64,000 nt of DNA from Nocardioides lacusdianchii (GTDB lineage: Bacteria > Actinomycetota > Actinomycetes > Propionibacteriales > Nocardioidaceae), in assembly GCF_020102855.1 (NCBI RefSeq), contig NZ_JADHZD010000004.1, positions 124,001 through 188,000 on the forward strand. Reading direction: 5' to 3'. Positions 23,912-33,155 of this stretch are shown piece after piece. How positions within the stretch are numbered: the stretch's first letter is position 1; each line of letters starts with the position of its first letter. Under the pieces are notes generated by a model that had not been told where the DNA came from, made no database searches, and saw nothing but the letters and a program-made list of their open reading frames with translations. Position numbers and translations under genes: made by a program.

Positions 23912-25159
23912 ATGCCCATCACCGCCCGCCCACGACGTGCCCGTCGGCTGCTCGCTGCCGCCGCGGGCCTGCTGCTGGTCCCGGCCCTGGCCACCGGCGC
24001 CTCCGCCGAGCGCGGCGACGAGCGCCGCGCGGTCGAGACCTGGCCGACCCCCGGCAGCACCGCGATCACGGTCACCGGCCACGGCTTCGGCCACGGCCAC
24101 GGGCTCTCGCAGTACGGCGCCCTGGGTGCCGCGGGCCAGGGCCTCACCTGGCAGCAGATCGTCGGCTTCTACTACCCCGGCACCACCTGGGGCCGGGTCG
24201 GCGGAAAGCTGCGCATCTGGATCACCGCCGACACCGGTCGTGACGTCCAGGTCGTCTCCGAGCGCGCGATCAAGGTGACCAGCCTCGCCCGCCAGCGGAC
24301 CTGGCGCCTCCCGGCCGTGGGAGCGAGGAAGTGGCGCCTGGTCGCGCAGGGCAGCGACACCGCGGTGCAGTGGACCAGGGGTGGGCGCTGGAAGACCTGG
24401 CGGACCGTCCCCGGCGAGGCCGAGCTCTCCGCGGCCGACGGCGTGCTCACGCTCGTCGTGCCGGGCGCCCGCCGCGACTACCGCGGCACCCTGCAGTCGG
24501 TGGCGCCGCGCGGGGGCAAGCGGATCACGGTCAACAAGGTGGGCATGGAGGCCTATCTGCGCGGCGTCGTGCCGCAGGAGGTGCCCGCGCTCTGGGAGCC
24601 GGACGCGGTCAGCGCGCAGTCCGTGGCCGCGCGCACCTACGCCGCCTTCGAGCGCCGGGCGAACAAGGGCGAGCGCTACGACCTCTGCGACACCACGCAG
24701 TGCCAGGTCTACGGCGGCGTCGACGTCGAGCACCCGGCCGCGACCGCGGCCATCAAGGCCACCCGGGGCCAGGGCGTGCTCTACGACGGCCAGCCGGCCT
24801 TCACCCAGTTCTCCGCCAGCAACGGCGGCTTCTCCTCGGCCGGGTCCATGCCCTACCTCGTCGCGCAGCCCGACCCCTACGACGGCCTCGCGAACCCGAC
24901 GTACTCGACCTGGACCGAGACCCTCGACGACACCATGGTCGAGAAGCAGTGGCCCGCCATCGGCGACCTCACCAGCATCGAGGTGACCGCCCGCGACGGC
25001 AACGGCGACTGGGGCGGCCGGATCACCGACATGGCCTTCGTCGGCGAAAAGGGCATCGCGCGCGTCGACGGCGACACCGTCCGCTCCGCCTTCGGCCTCA
25101 GTTCCGACTGGTTCACCTTCGCGGTCGAGCCGCGGCAGAAGGGCCGGGCCCGGCAGTGA
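23912..25159 (+). CDS. secreted SpoIID/LytB-domain protein
   Basis: A 415-residue exported protein with a signal peptide (MPITARPRRARRLLAAAAGL, cleavage near GASAERG). The N-terminal part has ITVTGHGFGHGHGLSQYGA, the middle the SpoIID core VGMEAYLRGVVPQEVPALW and SVAARTYAAFE, and it ends with the QFSASNGGFSSAG segment. SpoIID proteins are lytic transglycosylases acting on stem-peptide-free peptidoglycan; in non-sporulating actinobacteria the substrate is unproven. A cell-wall role outside the membrane is likely. Its stop overlaps the next GTG by four bases, so it is coupled to the SGNH lipoprotein gene. Confidence 0.9.
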   Translation: MPITARPRRARRLLAAAAGLLLVPALATGASAERGDERRAVETWPTPGSTAITVTGHGFGHGHGLSQYGALGAAGQGLTWQQIVGFYYPGTTWGRVGGKLRIWITADTGRDVQVVSERAIKVTSLARQRTWRLPAVGARKWRLVAQGSDTAVQWTRGGRWKTWRTVPGEAELSAADGVLTLVVPGARRDYRGTLQSVAPRGGKRITVNKVGMEAYLRGVVPQEVPALWEPDAVSAQSVAARTYAAFERRANKGERYDLCDTTQCQVYGGVDVEHPAATAAIKATRGQGVLYDGQPAFTQFSASNGGFSSAGSMPYLVAQPDPYDGLANPTYSTWTETLDDTMVEKQWPAIGDLTSIEVTARDGNGDWGGRITDMAFVGEKGIARVDGDTVRSAFGLSSDWFTFAVEPRQKGRARQ

Positions 25160-26079
25160 GGGGCACCGGACGACTCGCGGCCACGCTCGGCGCCCTCGTC
25201 CTCGCGACCACGGCGTGCGAGGCAGGCGGCGCGAGCGAGGCCGACCTCCCCGGCCTCGTCGAGCCCGAGGTGAACTCCGGCATCAACTACGTCGCGCTCG
25301 GCGACTCGTTCTCGGCAGGCCCCTTCATCGGCACCATGCGCAGCGACCCCGAGGGCTGCGCGCGCTCGCGCGACAACTATCCCGCCTTCCTCGCCGACTG
25401 GCTCGACGTCAAGAGCTACACCGACGTCACCTGCTCGGCGGCGACGACGACCGACCTCTACGGCACGATGACGATGTTCAACGGCGCCACGACCGGTCCG
25501 CAGCTCGACGCCGTGACCTCCGAGACCGACCTGGTGACGATCGGGATGGGCGGCAACGACTTCCGCATCTACGACTCGCTCATCCGCTGCCAGTCCGGTC
25601 AGCCGTGCGCCGTCGACGAGCTCACCGCCGACGCCCGCAAGGTCGCCGGTCGCATCGAGAAGGCCGTGCGCCGCATCACCGAGGCCGCCCCCGCTGCGAG
25701 CGTCTACGTCGTCGGCTACCCCGACATCCTGCCGACCGAGGGCACCTGCCGCGCGGTCGGCGTCCCGGCCGACGTGCTCGGACCGGTCGCCGAGGTGGCG
25801 GAGGTCCTCAACGCCTCCCTGCGTCGCGGCGCGGAGGCGGCAGGGGCGTCGTACGTCGACATGGAGGCCGTCTCGGAGGGGCACGACGTCTGCGCCAAGG
25901 GTCGGGCGTGGGTCAACGGTCCGCAGCTCCGTCCCGGTGTCGCCGCGCCGTTCCACCCCAAGGTCAACGGCATGCGCGCCGTCGCGGTCGAGGTCTACGG
26001 CGAGATCACCGGCGAGGAGCCGGAGGTCACCGAGTACGCCGAGCCCGACCCCGACGTGCTCGTCCTCAACGAGGGCTGA
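25156..26079 (+). CDS. secreted or lipid-anchored SGNH/GDSL hydrolase
   Basis: A 307-residue exported esterase/lipase-fold protein. The N-terminus has a signal sequence with a possible lipobox (ATTAC at 19-23). SGNH blocks are GDSFSAG (Ser nucleophile), the GMGGNDF asparagine block, and PFHPKVNG with the catalytic His. Several cysteines (CARS, CSAATT, CQSGQPC, C in EGTC, HDVCAKG) suggest disulfides as in Streptomyces lipases. It is coupled to the SpoIID-like gene by a GTGA overlap, which suggests a joint role at the cell envelope. The end overlaps pyc by 14 bases. Confidence 0.9.
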   Translation: MRGTGRLAATLGALVLATTACEAGGASEADLPGLVEPEVNSGINYVALGDSFSAGPFIGTMRSDPEGCARSRDNYPAFLADWLDVKSYTDVTCSAATTTDLYGTMTMFNGATTGPQLDAVTSETDLVTIGMGGNDFRIYDSLIRCQSGQPCAVDELTADARKVAGRIEKAVRRITEAAPAASVYVVGYPDILPTEGTCRAVGVPADVLGPVAEVAEVLNASLRRGAEAAGASYVDMEAVSEGHDVCAKGRAWVNGPQLRPGVAAPFHPKVNGMRAVAVEVYGEITGEEPEVTEYAEPDPDVLVLNEG

Positions 26080-29000
26080 TCGCCAGCACCAGGTCGCCAC
26101 CCTCGACGGCCTGCGTGGTCCGCACGGCGAGCCGCGACACGGTCCCGGCGACGGGCGCGGTGATGGAGGCCTCCATCTTCATCGCCTCGATCGTGGCGAC
26201 CGTCTGCCCGGCCTCCACCTCGTCGCCCTCGGCCACCGTCACCGTCACGGCGCCGTCGTAGGGCGCGGCCACGTGGCCAGGCGTCCTCGGGTCGGCCTTC
26301 TCGGTCGACACCTCCTCGGCCGCGACGCTCCGGTCGCGCACCGACACCGGCCGCAGCTGGCCGTCGATGGTGGCCATCACGTTGCGGTAGCCGCGCTCGT
26401 CGGGCTCGCTGATCGCCTCGAGACCGAAGAGCATCTCGCGTCCCTCGCGCACCAGCACCCGGTGCTCCTCGCCGCGGCGCAGGCCGTAGAGGTAGTCGAC
26501 GGTGGAGATCGCCGACAGGTCGCCGTAGGTCTCGCGCGAGTCGTGGAAGGCGGCGTTGGGGCCGGGGAAGAGCAGCTCGTTGAGCGTCTCGCGCCGGTCG
26601 GTGGCCAGGCTCGCCTGCTGCTCGGGGGTGAGGGTCTCGGTGGGCTGCTTCCAGGTGCGCCCGGCCAGCGCCTTGGTGCGGAAGGGCTCGGGCCAGCCGC
26701 CGGGCGGGTCACCCAGCTCGCCGCTGAGGAACCCGATCACCGAGTCCGGCACGTCGTACGACGCCGGGTCGGCCTCGAACTCCGCCGGGTCCGCACCCGC
26801 GGCGACCAACGCCAGGGCGAGGTCGCCGACGACCTTCGACGACGGCGTCACCTTCACGACGTTGCCGAGGATGTCGTTGGCCGCGGCGTACATGTCCTCG
26901 ACCTGCTCGAACTTCTCGCCCAGGCCCAGCGCGATCGCCTGCTGGCGCAGGTTGGAGAGCTGGCCGCCGGGGATCTCGTGGCGGTAGACGCGACCCGTGG
27001 GGGCGGGCAGGCCCGACTCGAAGGGTGCGTAGACGCGGCGGGTGGCCTCCCAGTAGGGCTCCATCGCGTTGACCGCGGCGAGCGAGAGACCGGTCTCGCG
27101 CTCGGAGTGGTCGGTCGCGGAGACCAGCGCGGAGAGCGCCGGCTGCGACGTGGTGCCGGCCATCGCCGCGCAGGCGGCGTCGACCGCGTCGACCCCGGCG
27201 TCGATCGCGGCGAGCAGCGTGGCGAGCTGCCCGCCGGGGGTGTCGTGGGTGTGGAGGTGCACGGGGAGGTCGAAGCGCTCGCGCAGCGCGGTGACGAGGG
27301 TGCGAGCGGCGGGGGCGCGCAGCAGGCCGGCCATGTCCTTGATCGCCAACACGTGGGCGCCGGCGTCGACGATCTCCTCGGCGAGGCGGAGGTAGTAGTC
27401 GAGGGTGTAGAGCCTCTCGCTTGGCGAGGACAGGTCGCCGGTGTAGCAGAGCGCGACCTCGGCCACGGACGTCCCGGTGCCGCGCACGGCATCGATGGCC
27501 GGGCGCATCTGGGAGACGTCGTTGAGGGCGTCGAAGATGCGGAACACGTCGATCCCGGTGTCGGCAGCCTCCTGGACGAAGGCCTCGGTCACCTCGGTCG
27601 GGTAGGGCGTGTAGCCGACGGTGTTGCGCCCACGCAGCAGCATCTGGAGGCCGATGTTGGGCACCGCCTCGCGCAGGGCGGCCAGCCGCTCCCACGGGTC
27701 CTCGGAGAGGAATCGCAGCGCGACGTCGTACGTCGCCCCGCCCCAGCACTCCAGTGACCACAGCTGCGGGGTGGTGCGGGCGACGTGGTCGGCGACCGCG
27801 AGCAGGTCGCGGGTGCGCACCCGGGTGGCGAGCAGCGACTGGTGGGCGTCGCGGAAGGTGGTGTCGGTGACGGCCACGCGGTCCTGCGCGCGCAGGCGAC
27901 GGGCGAACTCGTCGGGCCCGATCTCGCGCAGCAGCTGGCGGGTGCCGTCGGGCACCGGCTGGGAGCGGTCGAGCTCGGCGAGCTTGCTGGCCGGGGCGAC
28001 GGTCACGGGGGCGGCGCCGTGCGGCTGGTTGACCGTGACGTCGGCGAGGTAGGCGAGCAGCTTGGTGGCGCGGTCACGGCCGAGCTGGGCCTTGAGGAGC
28101 GAGGGGTGGTCCTCGATGAACGAGGTCGTGACGCCGCCGGCGGCGAAGTCGGGATCGGCGAGCACCGCCTGGAGGAAGCCGACGTTGGTGGACACCCCGC
28201 GGATGCGGAACTCCAGCAGCGCGCGCCGCGCCTTCTGCACGGCCGCCTCGAAGGTGCGCCCGCGGCAGGTGAGCTTGGCGAGCATCGAGTCGAAGTGGGG
28301 GCTGATCTCGGCGCCGGTGTAGGTGGTGCCGCCGTCGAGGCGTACGCCGGGCCCGCCGGGGGAGCGGTAGGTGGTGATCTTCCCGGTGTCCGGCCGGAAG
28401 CCGTTGGCGGGGTCCTCGGTGGTGATGCGGCACTGCAGCGCGAAGCCGCGCGGCTGCACCGAGTCCTGGGTGAGGTCGAGGTCAGCCAGCGTCGCCCCCG
28501 CCGCGATGAGCATCTGCGACTGCACCAGGTCGACGGCGGTGACCTCCTCGGTGACGGTGTGCTCGACCTGGATGCGGGGGTTCATCTCGATGAAGACGTA
28601 CTTGCCGGTGGGGTCGAGCAGGAACTCGACGGTGCCGGCGTTCTTGTAGCCGATCTCGCGGGCGAAGCGGACCGCGTCGGCGCACATGCTCTTCCGGACC
28701 TCGGGGTCGAGGTTGGGTGCCGGTGCGATCTCGACGACCTTCTGGTGGCGGCGCTGCACCGAGCAGTCGCGCTCGTAGAGGTGGATCACGCCGTCGTCGG
28801 AGCCCGTTCCGTCGGAGAGGATCTGCACCTCGATGTGGCGCGGGTCGACCACGGCCTGCTCGATGAAGACGGTCGGGTCGCCGAAGGCGCCCTCGGCCTC
28901 GCGCATGCAGGTCTCGATGGCCTCGCGGAGGTCGGAGCGGTCGTCCACGCGCCGCATGCCGCGCCCGCCGCCTCCGGCGACGGCCTTGACGAAGAGCGGC

Positions 29001-29458
29001 GCCTCGATCTGCTCGGCTGCGGCCAGCAGCTCGTCGACGTCGGTCGAGGGCGGCACCGACTCGAGCACCGGTACGCCGGCGGCCTTGGCCGCGGCGATCG
29101 CGCGGGCCTTGTTGCCGGTCAGCGTCAGCACCTCGGCGCTGGGGCCGATGAAGGTGATGCCCGCCTCGGCGCAGGCCTCGGCGAGGGCGGGGTTCTCCGA
29201 CAGGAAGCCGTAGCCGGGGTAGATCGCGTCGGCACCGCACTTCACGGCCACCTCGACGATCGCCTGCGGGTCGAGGTAGGCGCGGACCGGGTGGCCGACC
29301 TCACCGATCTGGTAGGCCTCCTCGGCCTTCATCCGGTGCTCGGACCAGCGGTCCTCGTGGGGGAAGACGGCCACCGTGCGCGCGCCGATCTCACGCGCGG
29401 CTCGGAAGGCCCGGACTGCGATCTCGCCACGGTTGGCGACGAGCACCTTGGAGAACAT
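26066..29458 (-). CDS. pyc: pyruvate carboxylase
   Basis: A 1130-residue single-chain enzyme making oxaloacetate from pyruvate, bicarbonate and ATP. In order: biotin carboxylase (1-450, beginning [20 protein letters not shown], with HPGYG-type and GGGGRGMR loops), carboxyltransferase (about 540-1030, FRDAHQSLLATR with the ALEIWGG-like SLECWGGATYD), and a biotinyl domain ending in IEAMKMEAS, where the Lys is biotinylated. The length is typical. TAGCGT seven bases before the ATG implies a leaderless mRNA. It should depend on the biotin ligase at 60489. Confidence 0.97.
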   Translation of the reverse strand: MFSKVLVANRGEIAVRAFRAAREIGARTVAVFPHEDRWSEHRMKAEEAYQIGEVGHPVRAYLDPQAIVEVAVKCGADAIYPGYGFLSENPALAEACAEAGITFIGPSAEVLTLTGNKARAIAAAKAAGVPVLESVPPSTDVDELLAAAEQIEAPLFVKAVAGGGGRGMRRVDDRSDLREAIETCMREAEGAFGDPTVFIEQAVVDPRHIEVQILSDGTGSDDGVIHLYERDCSVQRRHQKVVEIAPAPNLDPEVRKSMCADAVRFAREIGYKNAGTVEFLLDPTGKYVFIEMNPRIQVEHTVTEEVTAVDLVQSQMLIAAGATLADLDLTQDSVQPRGFALQCRITTEDPANGFRPDTGKITTYRSPGGPGVRLDGGTTYTGAEISPHFDSMLAKLTCRGRTFEAAVQKARRALLEFRIRGVSTNVGFLQAVLADPDFAAGGVTTSFIEDHPSLLKAQLGRDRATKLLAYLADVTVNQPHGAAPVTVAPASKLAELDRSQPVPDGTRQLLREIGPDEFARRLRAQDRVAVTDTTFRDAHQSLLATRVRTRDLLAVADHVARTTPQLWSLECWGGATYDVALRFLSEDPWERLAALREAVPNIGLQMLLRGRNTVGYTPYPTEVTEAFVQEAADTGIDVFRIFDALNDVSQMRPAIDAVRGTGTSVAEVALCYTGDLSSPSERLYTLDYYLRLAEEIVDAGAHVLAIKDMAGLLRAPAARTLVTALRERFDLPVHLHTHDTPGGQLATLLAAIDAGVDAVDAACAAMAGTTSQPALSALVSATDHSERETGLSLAAVNAMEPYWEATRRVYAPFESGLPAPTGRVYRHEIPGGQLSNLRQQAIALGLGEKFEQVEDMYAAANDILGNVVKVTPSSKVVGDLALALVAAGADPAEFEADPASYDVPDSVIGFLSGELGDPPGGWPEPFRTKALAGRTWKQPTETLTPEQQASLATDRRETLNELLFPGPNAAFHDSRETYGDLSAISTVDYLYGLRRGEEHRVLVREGREMLFGLEAISEPDERGYRNVMATIDGQLRPVSVRDRSVAAEEVSTEKADPRTPGHVAAPYDGAVTVTVAEGDEVEAGQTVATIEAMKMEASITAPVAGTVSRLAVRTTQAVEGGDLVLAISPR

Positions 29459-29465
29459 GCGCCGA

Positions 29466-29471
29466 ACGCTA
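29466..29471 (-). promoter_or_regulatory. -10 box, leaderless start of pyc
   Basis: TAGCGT on the minus strand, seven bases upstream of the ATG at 29458. Confidence 0.55.
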
Positions 29472-29526
29472 TCCAGTGACGGGTGTGACGTGGGTTACCT
29501 GTCCGTACCCCGGTCGCCGTCCCCGC

Positions 29527-30468
29527 TCAGGCCGCCGCCTGCTCCTGCGCGCGCCACCACGCAACTGTCGCGGCCAGTCCGTCCGTCAGCGACGTGGGGG
29601 ACAGGCCGAGGCGCTCCTCGCTGGCGGTCGAGTCCACGACGAACGGCCGCGCGAACATGTAGCCGGTCTCGGCGAGCTCCCTCATGTCCCGCGAGACCAG
29701 CCCGACGGCGCCCAGCACCGGCACCGGCACCGCCGACATCTTCGGGACGCGTACGCCGCCCGCCTCCGCGACCCTCGTGATCAGCTGGCGCTGGGTCACC
29801 GGCGCGGCCGTGGGTGCGTGCAGGAAGGAGTTCCACAGCTCGGGTGTCGTGGCAGCCCTGATCATCGCGGCGGCCAGGTCGGGGACGTAGGTGAACGAGT
29901 GCGGCTGGTCGAGGCTGCCGATCACCCGCATGGTGCGTCCGGCCAGCACCGTCGGCACCAGCCGCTCGCCCGCGTGGGACGTGCGCACCACCGGGCCGTA
30001 GAAGTCGGACGCGGCGACGCTCACGGTCGGCGTCGCTGACGCCTCGCGCTGGGCTAGCAGCTCGGTGCGCACGCCGAGCTTGCCGGTCGTGGCGGCGCGG
30101 GGCGTCGCCTCTGTCATCACCCCGTCGACACGGCCGTAGGAGTAGAGGCTCTCGGGGAACACCACGACCGCGCCGACACAGCCGGCGGCGTCGAGGACCG
30201 CCCGCTCGGCCGCGGGGAGCTCGGCGCGCCAGACCTTCGCGTCGTACGCCGATCCGTGGATGCAGTGGTGGACGGCGACGGCGCCCTCGAAGGCCGCGTC
30301 GAGTGCCGCCGGCTTCGAGACGTCGACCCGGCGGCGCTCGACGAGCGGGTGGACCGGGCCGCTGCCCGAGCGGGTGAGCAGCCGGACCGGGAGGCCTGCC
30401 TCGGCGAGCTGCAGGGCGACGGTCGAGCCGACGGGGCCGGCTCCGGTGACGACGTGGGTGGTGGTCAT
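29527..30468 (-). CDS. NAD(P)-binding epimerase/dehydratase-family protein
   Basis: A 313-residue extended short-chain dehydrogenase-like protein. The nucleotide loop is VVTGAGPVGSTVAL near residue 5, with Arg residues after beta-2 (LLTRSGSG) suggesting NADP. The usual YxxxK is not obvious; SLYSYGRVDG occupies that region, so catalysis is uncertain and it may be an atypical (NmrA-like) member. The ATG at 30468 has the SD AGGAG eight bases upstream. It is divergent from the TetR gene at 30602, with two matching palindromes in the gap, so it is probably that repressor's target. Confidence 0.82.
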   Translation of the reverse strand: MTTTHVVTGAGPVGSTVALQLAEAGLPVRLLTRSGSGPVHPLVERRRVDVSKPAALDAAFEGAVAVHHCIHGSAYDAKVWRAELPAAERAVLDAAGCVGAVVVFPESLYSYGRVDGVMTEATPRAATTGKLGVRTELLAQREASATPTVSVAASDFYGPVVRTSHAGERLVPTVLAGRTMRVIGSLDQPHSFTYVPDLAAAMIRAATTPELWNSFLHAPTAAPVTQRQLITRVAEAGGVRVPKMSAVPVPVLGAVGLVSRDMRELAETGYMFARPFVVDSTASEERLGLSPTSLTDGLAATVAWWRAQEQAAA

Positions 30469-30495
30469 GGCGATCTCCTGGATGGGTGGCGATTG

Positions 30496-30512
30496 TGAGA
30501 GCGGTGCTCTCA
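30496..30512. promoter_or_regulatory. TetR operator site A
   Basis: TGAGAGCGGTGCTCTCA: 7-bp perfect arms around 3 bases, 28 bases upstream of the 29527-30468 gene start. Confidence 0.75.
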
Positions 30513-30548
30513 TTTTAATCATCATGGCTTCCCGCACCCCGAAATGCA

Positions 30549-30561
30549 AGAGCACTGCTCT
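30549..30561. promoter_or_regulatory. TetR operator site B
   Basis: AGAGCACTGCTCT: the same AGAGC/GCTCT arms as site A. The centres are 51 bases apart, about five helical turns, so two dimers could sit on the same face. Confidence 0.75.
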
Positions 30562-30601
30562 CTTTCGGCACCGCTGCTCACAGATGTGTCACACTGAAGA
30601 G

Positions 30602-31303
30602 ATGCCGGAAACTCCCTCTCCCCGCGCCCGGGCTCGCGAGCAGACGATGCGCGACATCGTCCGCATCGGCCGTGTCCACCTGGCCACGGACGGCGCGGCC
30701 GCCCTGTCCCTGCGTGCCGTCGCCCGCGACCTCGGGGTCGTCTCGTCGGCGGTCTACCGCTACGTCGCCAGCCGTGACGAGCTGCTGACCCTGCTCGTCG
30801 TCGACGGCTACGACGAGCTCGGCGACGCCGTCGACGCGGCGGTCGAGCGGGTCGACCGCGACAGCCACGCGGAGCGGATGCGCGCGATCGGTCGCGCGGT
30901 CCGGGCCTGGGCGCTCGCCGAGCCGGCGACGTACGCCCTGCTCTTCGGCAGCCCGGTGCCCGGTTACGAAGCCCCTGCCGAGCAGACCACCGGCCCCGGG
31001 ACGCGGGTGGTCGGGCGGCTCGTCGAGGTCTGGGAGGACGCCTGGGTCGCCGGCGCGGGATCGCTCCCGGACGCGCCGGTGGCACCCCGCCGGCTGGCGC
31101 GCGACCTGGCCCGGATCCGCAAGCAGATGGGGATCACGGCGCCCGACGCGCTGGTCGCGCGCGGGATGCTCGCCTGGGCGGCGCTGTTCGGCTGCGTCAG
31201 CTTCGAGGTGTTCGGGCAGTACGGCGCGAGCACCTTCACCGACCCGAAGGACATCTTCGAGCTCCACCTCGACGCCCTCGTGGAGGCGGTCGGGCTCGGG
31301 TAG
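30602..31303 (+). CDS. TetR-family regulator (WHG-type C-terminal domain)
   Basis: A 233-residue protein. The helix-turn-helix is at about 40-62 (LRAVARDLGVVSSAVYRYV), and the C-terminal half resembles TetR_C_13/WHG-domain regulators (AWALAEPATYALLFGSPVPGY is a typical segment). The paired operators upstream suggest autorepression and control of the divergent dehydrogenase gene. A 31-base leader separates site B's centre from the region just before ATG 30602. The ligand is unknown. Confidence 0.92.
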   Translation: MPETPSPRARAREQTMRDIVRIGRVHLATDGAAALSLRAVARDLGVVSSAVYRYVASRDELLTLLVVDGYDELGDAVDAAVERVDRDSHAERMRAIGRAVRAWALAEPATYALLFGSPVPGYEAPAEQTTGPGTRVVGRLVEVWEDAWVAGAGSLPDAPVAPRRLARDLARIRKQMGITAPDALVARGMLAWAALFGCVSFEVFGQYGASTFTDPKDIFELHLDALVEAVGLG

Positions 31304-31317
31304 CCGCAGCTGCGGCT
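31302..31317. terminator. 16-bp perfect palindrome at the TetR gene end
   Basis: AGCCGCAGCTGCGGCT overlaps the TetR stop codon region. As a hairpin it would need a small loop. It may help end the transcript, but this is weak. Confidence 0.35.
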
Positions 31318-31371
31318 CGGGAGCAGGCCCACTCGGGTTTCGCCCGGGAAGCGGCGGGTAGGAGGGGCTGG

Positions 31372-31390
31372 CGACGGCACGACGCCGTCG
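31372..31390. repeat. hairpin in the leader of the WXG-like cassette
   Basis: CGACGGC (31372-31378) pairs with GCCGTCG (31384-31390) around 5 bases, ending six bases before the GAGGAGA SD of the next gene. It could be a terminator for the TetR gene or a leader element for the cassette. Confidence 0.45.
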
Positions 31391-31405
31391 GGAAGCGAGG
31401 AGACA

Positions 31406-31738
31406 GTGGGCAGGAAGCAGGACATGGGCGCCAATCTCGAGGAGCTCGAGAAGGCGGGGCTCTCCGAGCTGCCGCCGATCGCGGACTCCTTCACGCTGGC
31501 GAGCACGACGCTGTCGGGCATCTCGACCGGGGGCATGTTCACCTCGGGTGGACCGTTCGACAGCAACAACCCCCAGTCCGACATGGCGGACCTGATGGGC
31601 GCACTCGCGTCCGCCACGCAGAAGTCCGGCTCCGTGATGAACGACGTCGCCGACGCGCTGGTCACGACCGCGCGCGACTTCGCCCGCACCGACGACGAGA
31701 TCCGGTCGGCGTTCGTCGCGGCCGGCGGCACGCTCTGA
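31406..31738 (+). CDS. small EspC/WXG-like helical protein, probable type VII secretion substrate
   Basis: A 110-residue helical protein (104 if ATG 31424, which has AGGAAG six bases upstream, is the start). It has no signal peptide. The C-terminus ARDFARTDDEIRSAF carries an FxxxD segment (FARTD) resembling the YxxxD/E export signal of type VII substrates, and the TDxxxxxxF pattern recalls the EspC family. The N-terminal half is low-complexity Ser/Gly/Thr. Its stop overlaps the next ATG by one base (TGATG). Identification is inference; no ESX machinery is in this window. Confidence 0.65.
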   Translation: MGRKQDMGANLEELEKAGLSELPPIADSFTLASTTLSGISTGGMFTSGGPFDSNNPQSDMADLMGALASATQKSGSVMNDVADALVTTARDFARTDDEIRSAFVAAGGTL

Positions 31739-32619
31739 TGGGCGCCGCGTACGACATCGGGTGCGCCGTCGGGGCGAAGGCGTCAGAGCTCATCGACGGC
31801 ACTCCTCCGGGCTACGTCACGATCGGCGGGTCCTATGCCGACATCGGTCCGTCGTTCAGCCAGTACGACGGCCTGCCCGTCGAGGCGATCACCGGCTCCT
31901 ACGACTCGTTCTCCACCGCCCTCAACAGCGTCGCTGTCGCCGGTCAGGGCTCCTCGGGCCTCATCGCGGGCGCGGTCACTGTCACGCCCAACGACGTGTT
32001 CGCCAACATGGAGCGCATCGCGACCGACGTCGACGACTGGACGGGCGACGCGGCGACGGACTTCATCGAGAACTACAAGGCGCAGCTCCCCTTCGTCGCC
32101 GACTCACAGTTCACCGGTATGTCGGTGGCCATCGCCGCGCTCGAGGCGCAGCACGAGCTCTACACGACGGCCTACGAGTCGATCCTCGACATCGGCAACA
32201 AGACGCTCTCTGCGCTCGAGGCAGCGGACGGTCGAGGCAGTGCTGACGGCAGCTTCGCCCTGACCGTCCTGGCCGCGGTCGGCACTGTGGCGATCACTGT
32301 GGCGACGGCCGGGACGGGCGCGATCGTCATTGCCATCGCCGCCGGTGCGGCCTCGGTGGGCGCCTCCGCCACGTCCCTCGACTTCAGTGCGGGTGACCCC
32401 CAGGGGGTCATGACCCAGTTCTACGAGGCCGTCGGGCAGGTGGAGAACCACGTCCGCACCCGTCAGGAAGAGATCAGCCTTGGCCTGAGCGGCTACGCCG
32501 CCGCGGTCAACGCCGACATCAACAGGACCGACTACGCCGACGGCGACTACCCGCAGTTCAAGTTCAAGCCCACCGGCTTCGCCAACGGTCCCGGCGGTCT
32601 GGGAGGCTACGACAGGTGA
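31738..32619 (+). CDS. WXG-motif protein with hydrophobic central region, probable type VII-associated
   Basis: A 293-residue protein I cannot assign to a named family. Residues 84-120 resemble a WXG100 module, with Trp101-Thr-Gly103 in DDWTGDAATDFIENY and helical flanks; a hydrophobic segment covers about 171-210, followed by another helix and a Gly-rich C-terminus. No signal peptide is seen. The hydrophobic stretch suggests membrane contact or insertion, as in longer ESX-secreted proteins. The start overlaps the preceding stop by one base and the stop overlaps the next GTG by four, so expression is tightly coupled. Confidence 0.65.
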   Translation: MGAAYDIGCAVGAKASELIDGTPPGYVTIGGSYADIGPSFSQYDGLPVEAITGSYDSFSTALNSVAVAGQGSSGLIAGAVTVTPNDVFANMERIATDVDDWTGDAATDFIENYKAQLPFVADSQFTGMSVAIAALEAQHELYTTAYESILDIGNKTLSALEAADGRGSADGSFALTVLAAVGTVAITVATAGTGAIVIAIAAGAASVGASATSLDFSAGDPQGVMTQFYEAVGQVENHVRTRQEEISLGLSGYAAAVNADINRTDYADGDYPQFKFKPTGFANGPGGLGGYDR

Positions 32620-33155
32620 GTGACACCCAGCTCCAGTACGTCCCTCAGTCCGAGGGTCACATCAGCCCGTTCGGCATGGCTGTGGACGCGATGCACGTGA
32701 CGGCGACTGCGGCCGACGACGCGCTCTTCGGCGAGATGAACGGCTGGTACGCCGTCCGCGTCACCGTGAGGTCCGGCCACGCCGAGCGGACCGACGACGC
32801 CGAGATGGCTGCGCAGGTGACCCAGCTCGCGCGCCGGCTCTTCGTGGCGCGGACCCGGGAGTACTACCGGCTGATGGAGGTCCACCTCCAACCCAACCCG
32901 GTGTCGCTGCGGCGCTCGCGCGACCACCTGGAGGGGTCCGTGGAGGACAAGCAGGTCAGCGGGTACGCCGACAGCGGCGCGGTCGAGGTCACCTCGATCG
33001 GTATGAAGGAGTTCATCGTCCAGCTCCAACCGGGCACCTGTGCCCGGTTGGGCAGCGACGGCCTCGGCGCGGCACTGACCAGCGCCGCCAACGAGATGGT
33101 CGCCGCCTGGCTCCTCGTGCTCGCGGACTACAAGCAGCAGCTCTGGTCGCGATGA
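32616..33155 (+). CDS. uncharacterised cytoplasmic protein of the WXG-like cassette
   Basis: A 179-residue protein without signal peptide or membrane helix; I do not recognise it. It has mixed alpha/beta character with an acidic first half and a hydrophobic helix near the C-terminus (NEMVAAWLLVLADYKQQLW). By context it could be a chaperone or partner of the two upstream proteins, as EspG-type proteins are for ESX substrates, but no sequence match to EspG is claimed. The GTG start at 32616 overlaps the preceding stop (GTGA), and the stop overlaps the lipoprotein ATG (ATGA). Confidence 0.6.
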   Translation: MSDTQLQYVPQSEGHISPFGMAVDAMHVTATAADDALFGEMNGWYAVRVTVRSGHAERTDDAEMAAQVTQLARRLFVARTREYYRLMEVHLQPNPVSLRRSRDHLEGSVEDKQVSGYADSGAVEVTSIGMKEFIVQLQPGTCARLGSDGLGAALTSAANEMVAAWLLVLADYKQQLWSR

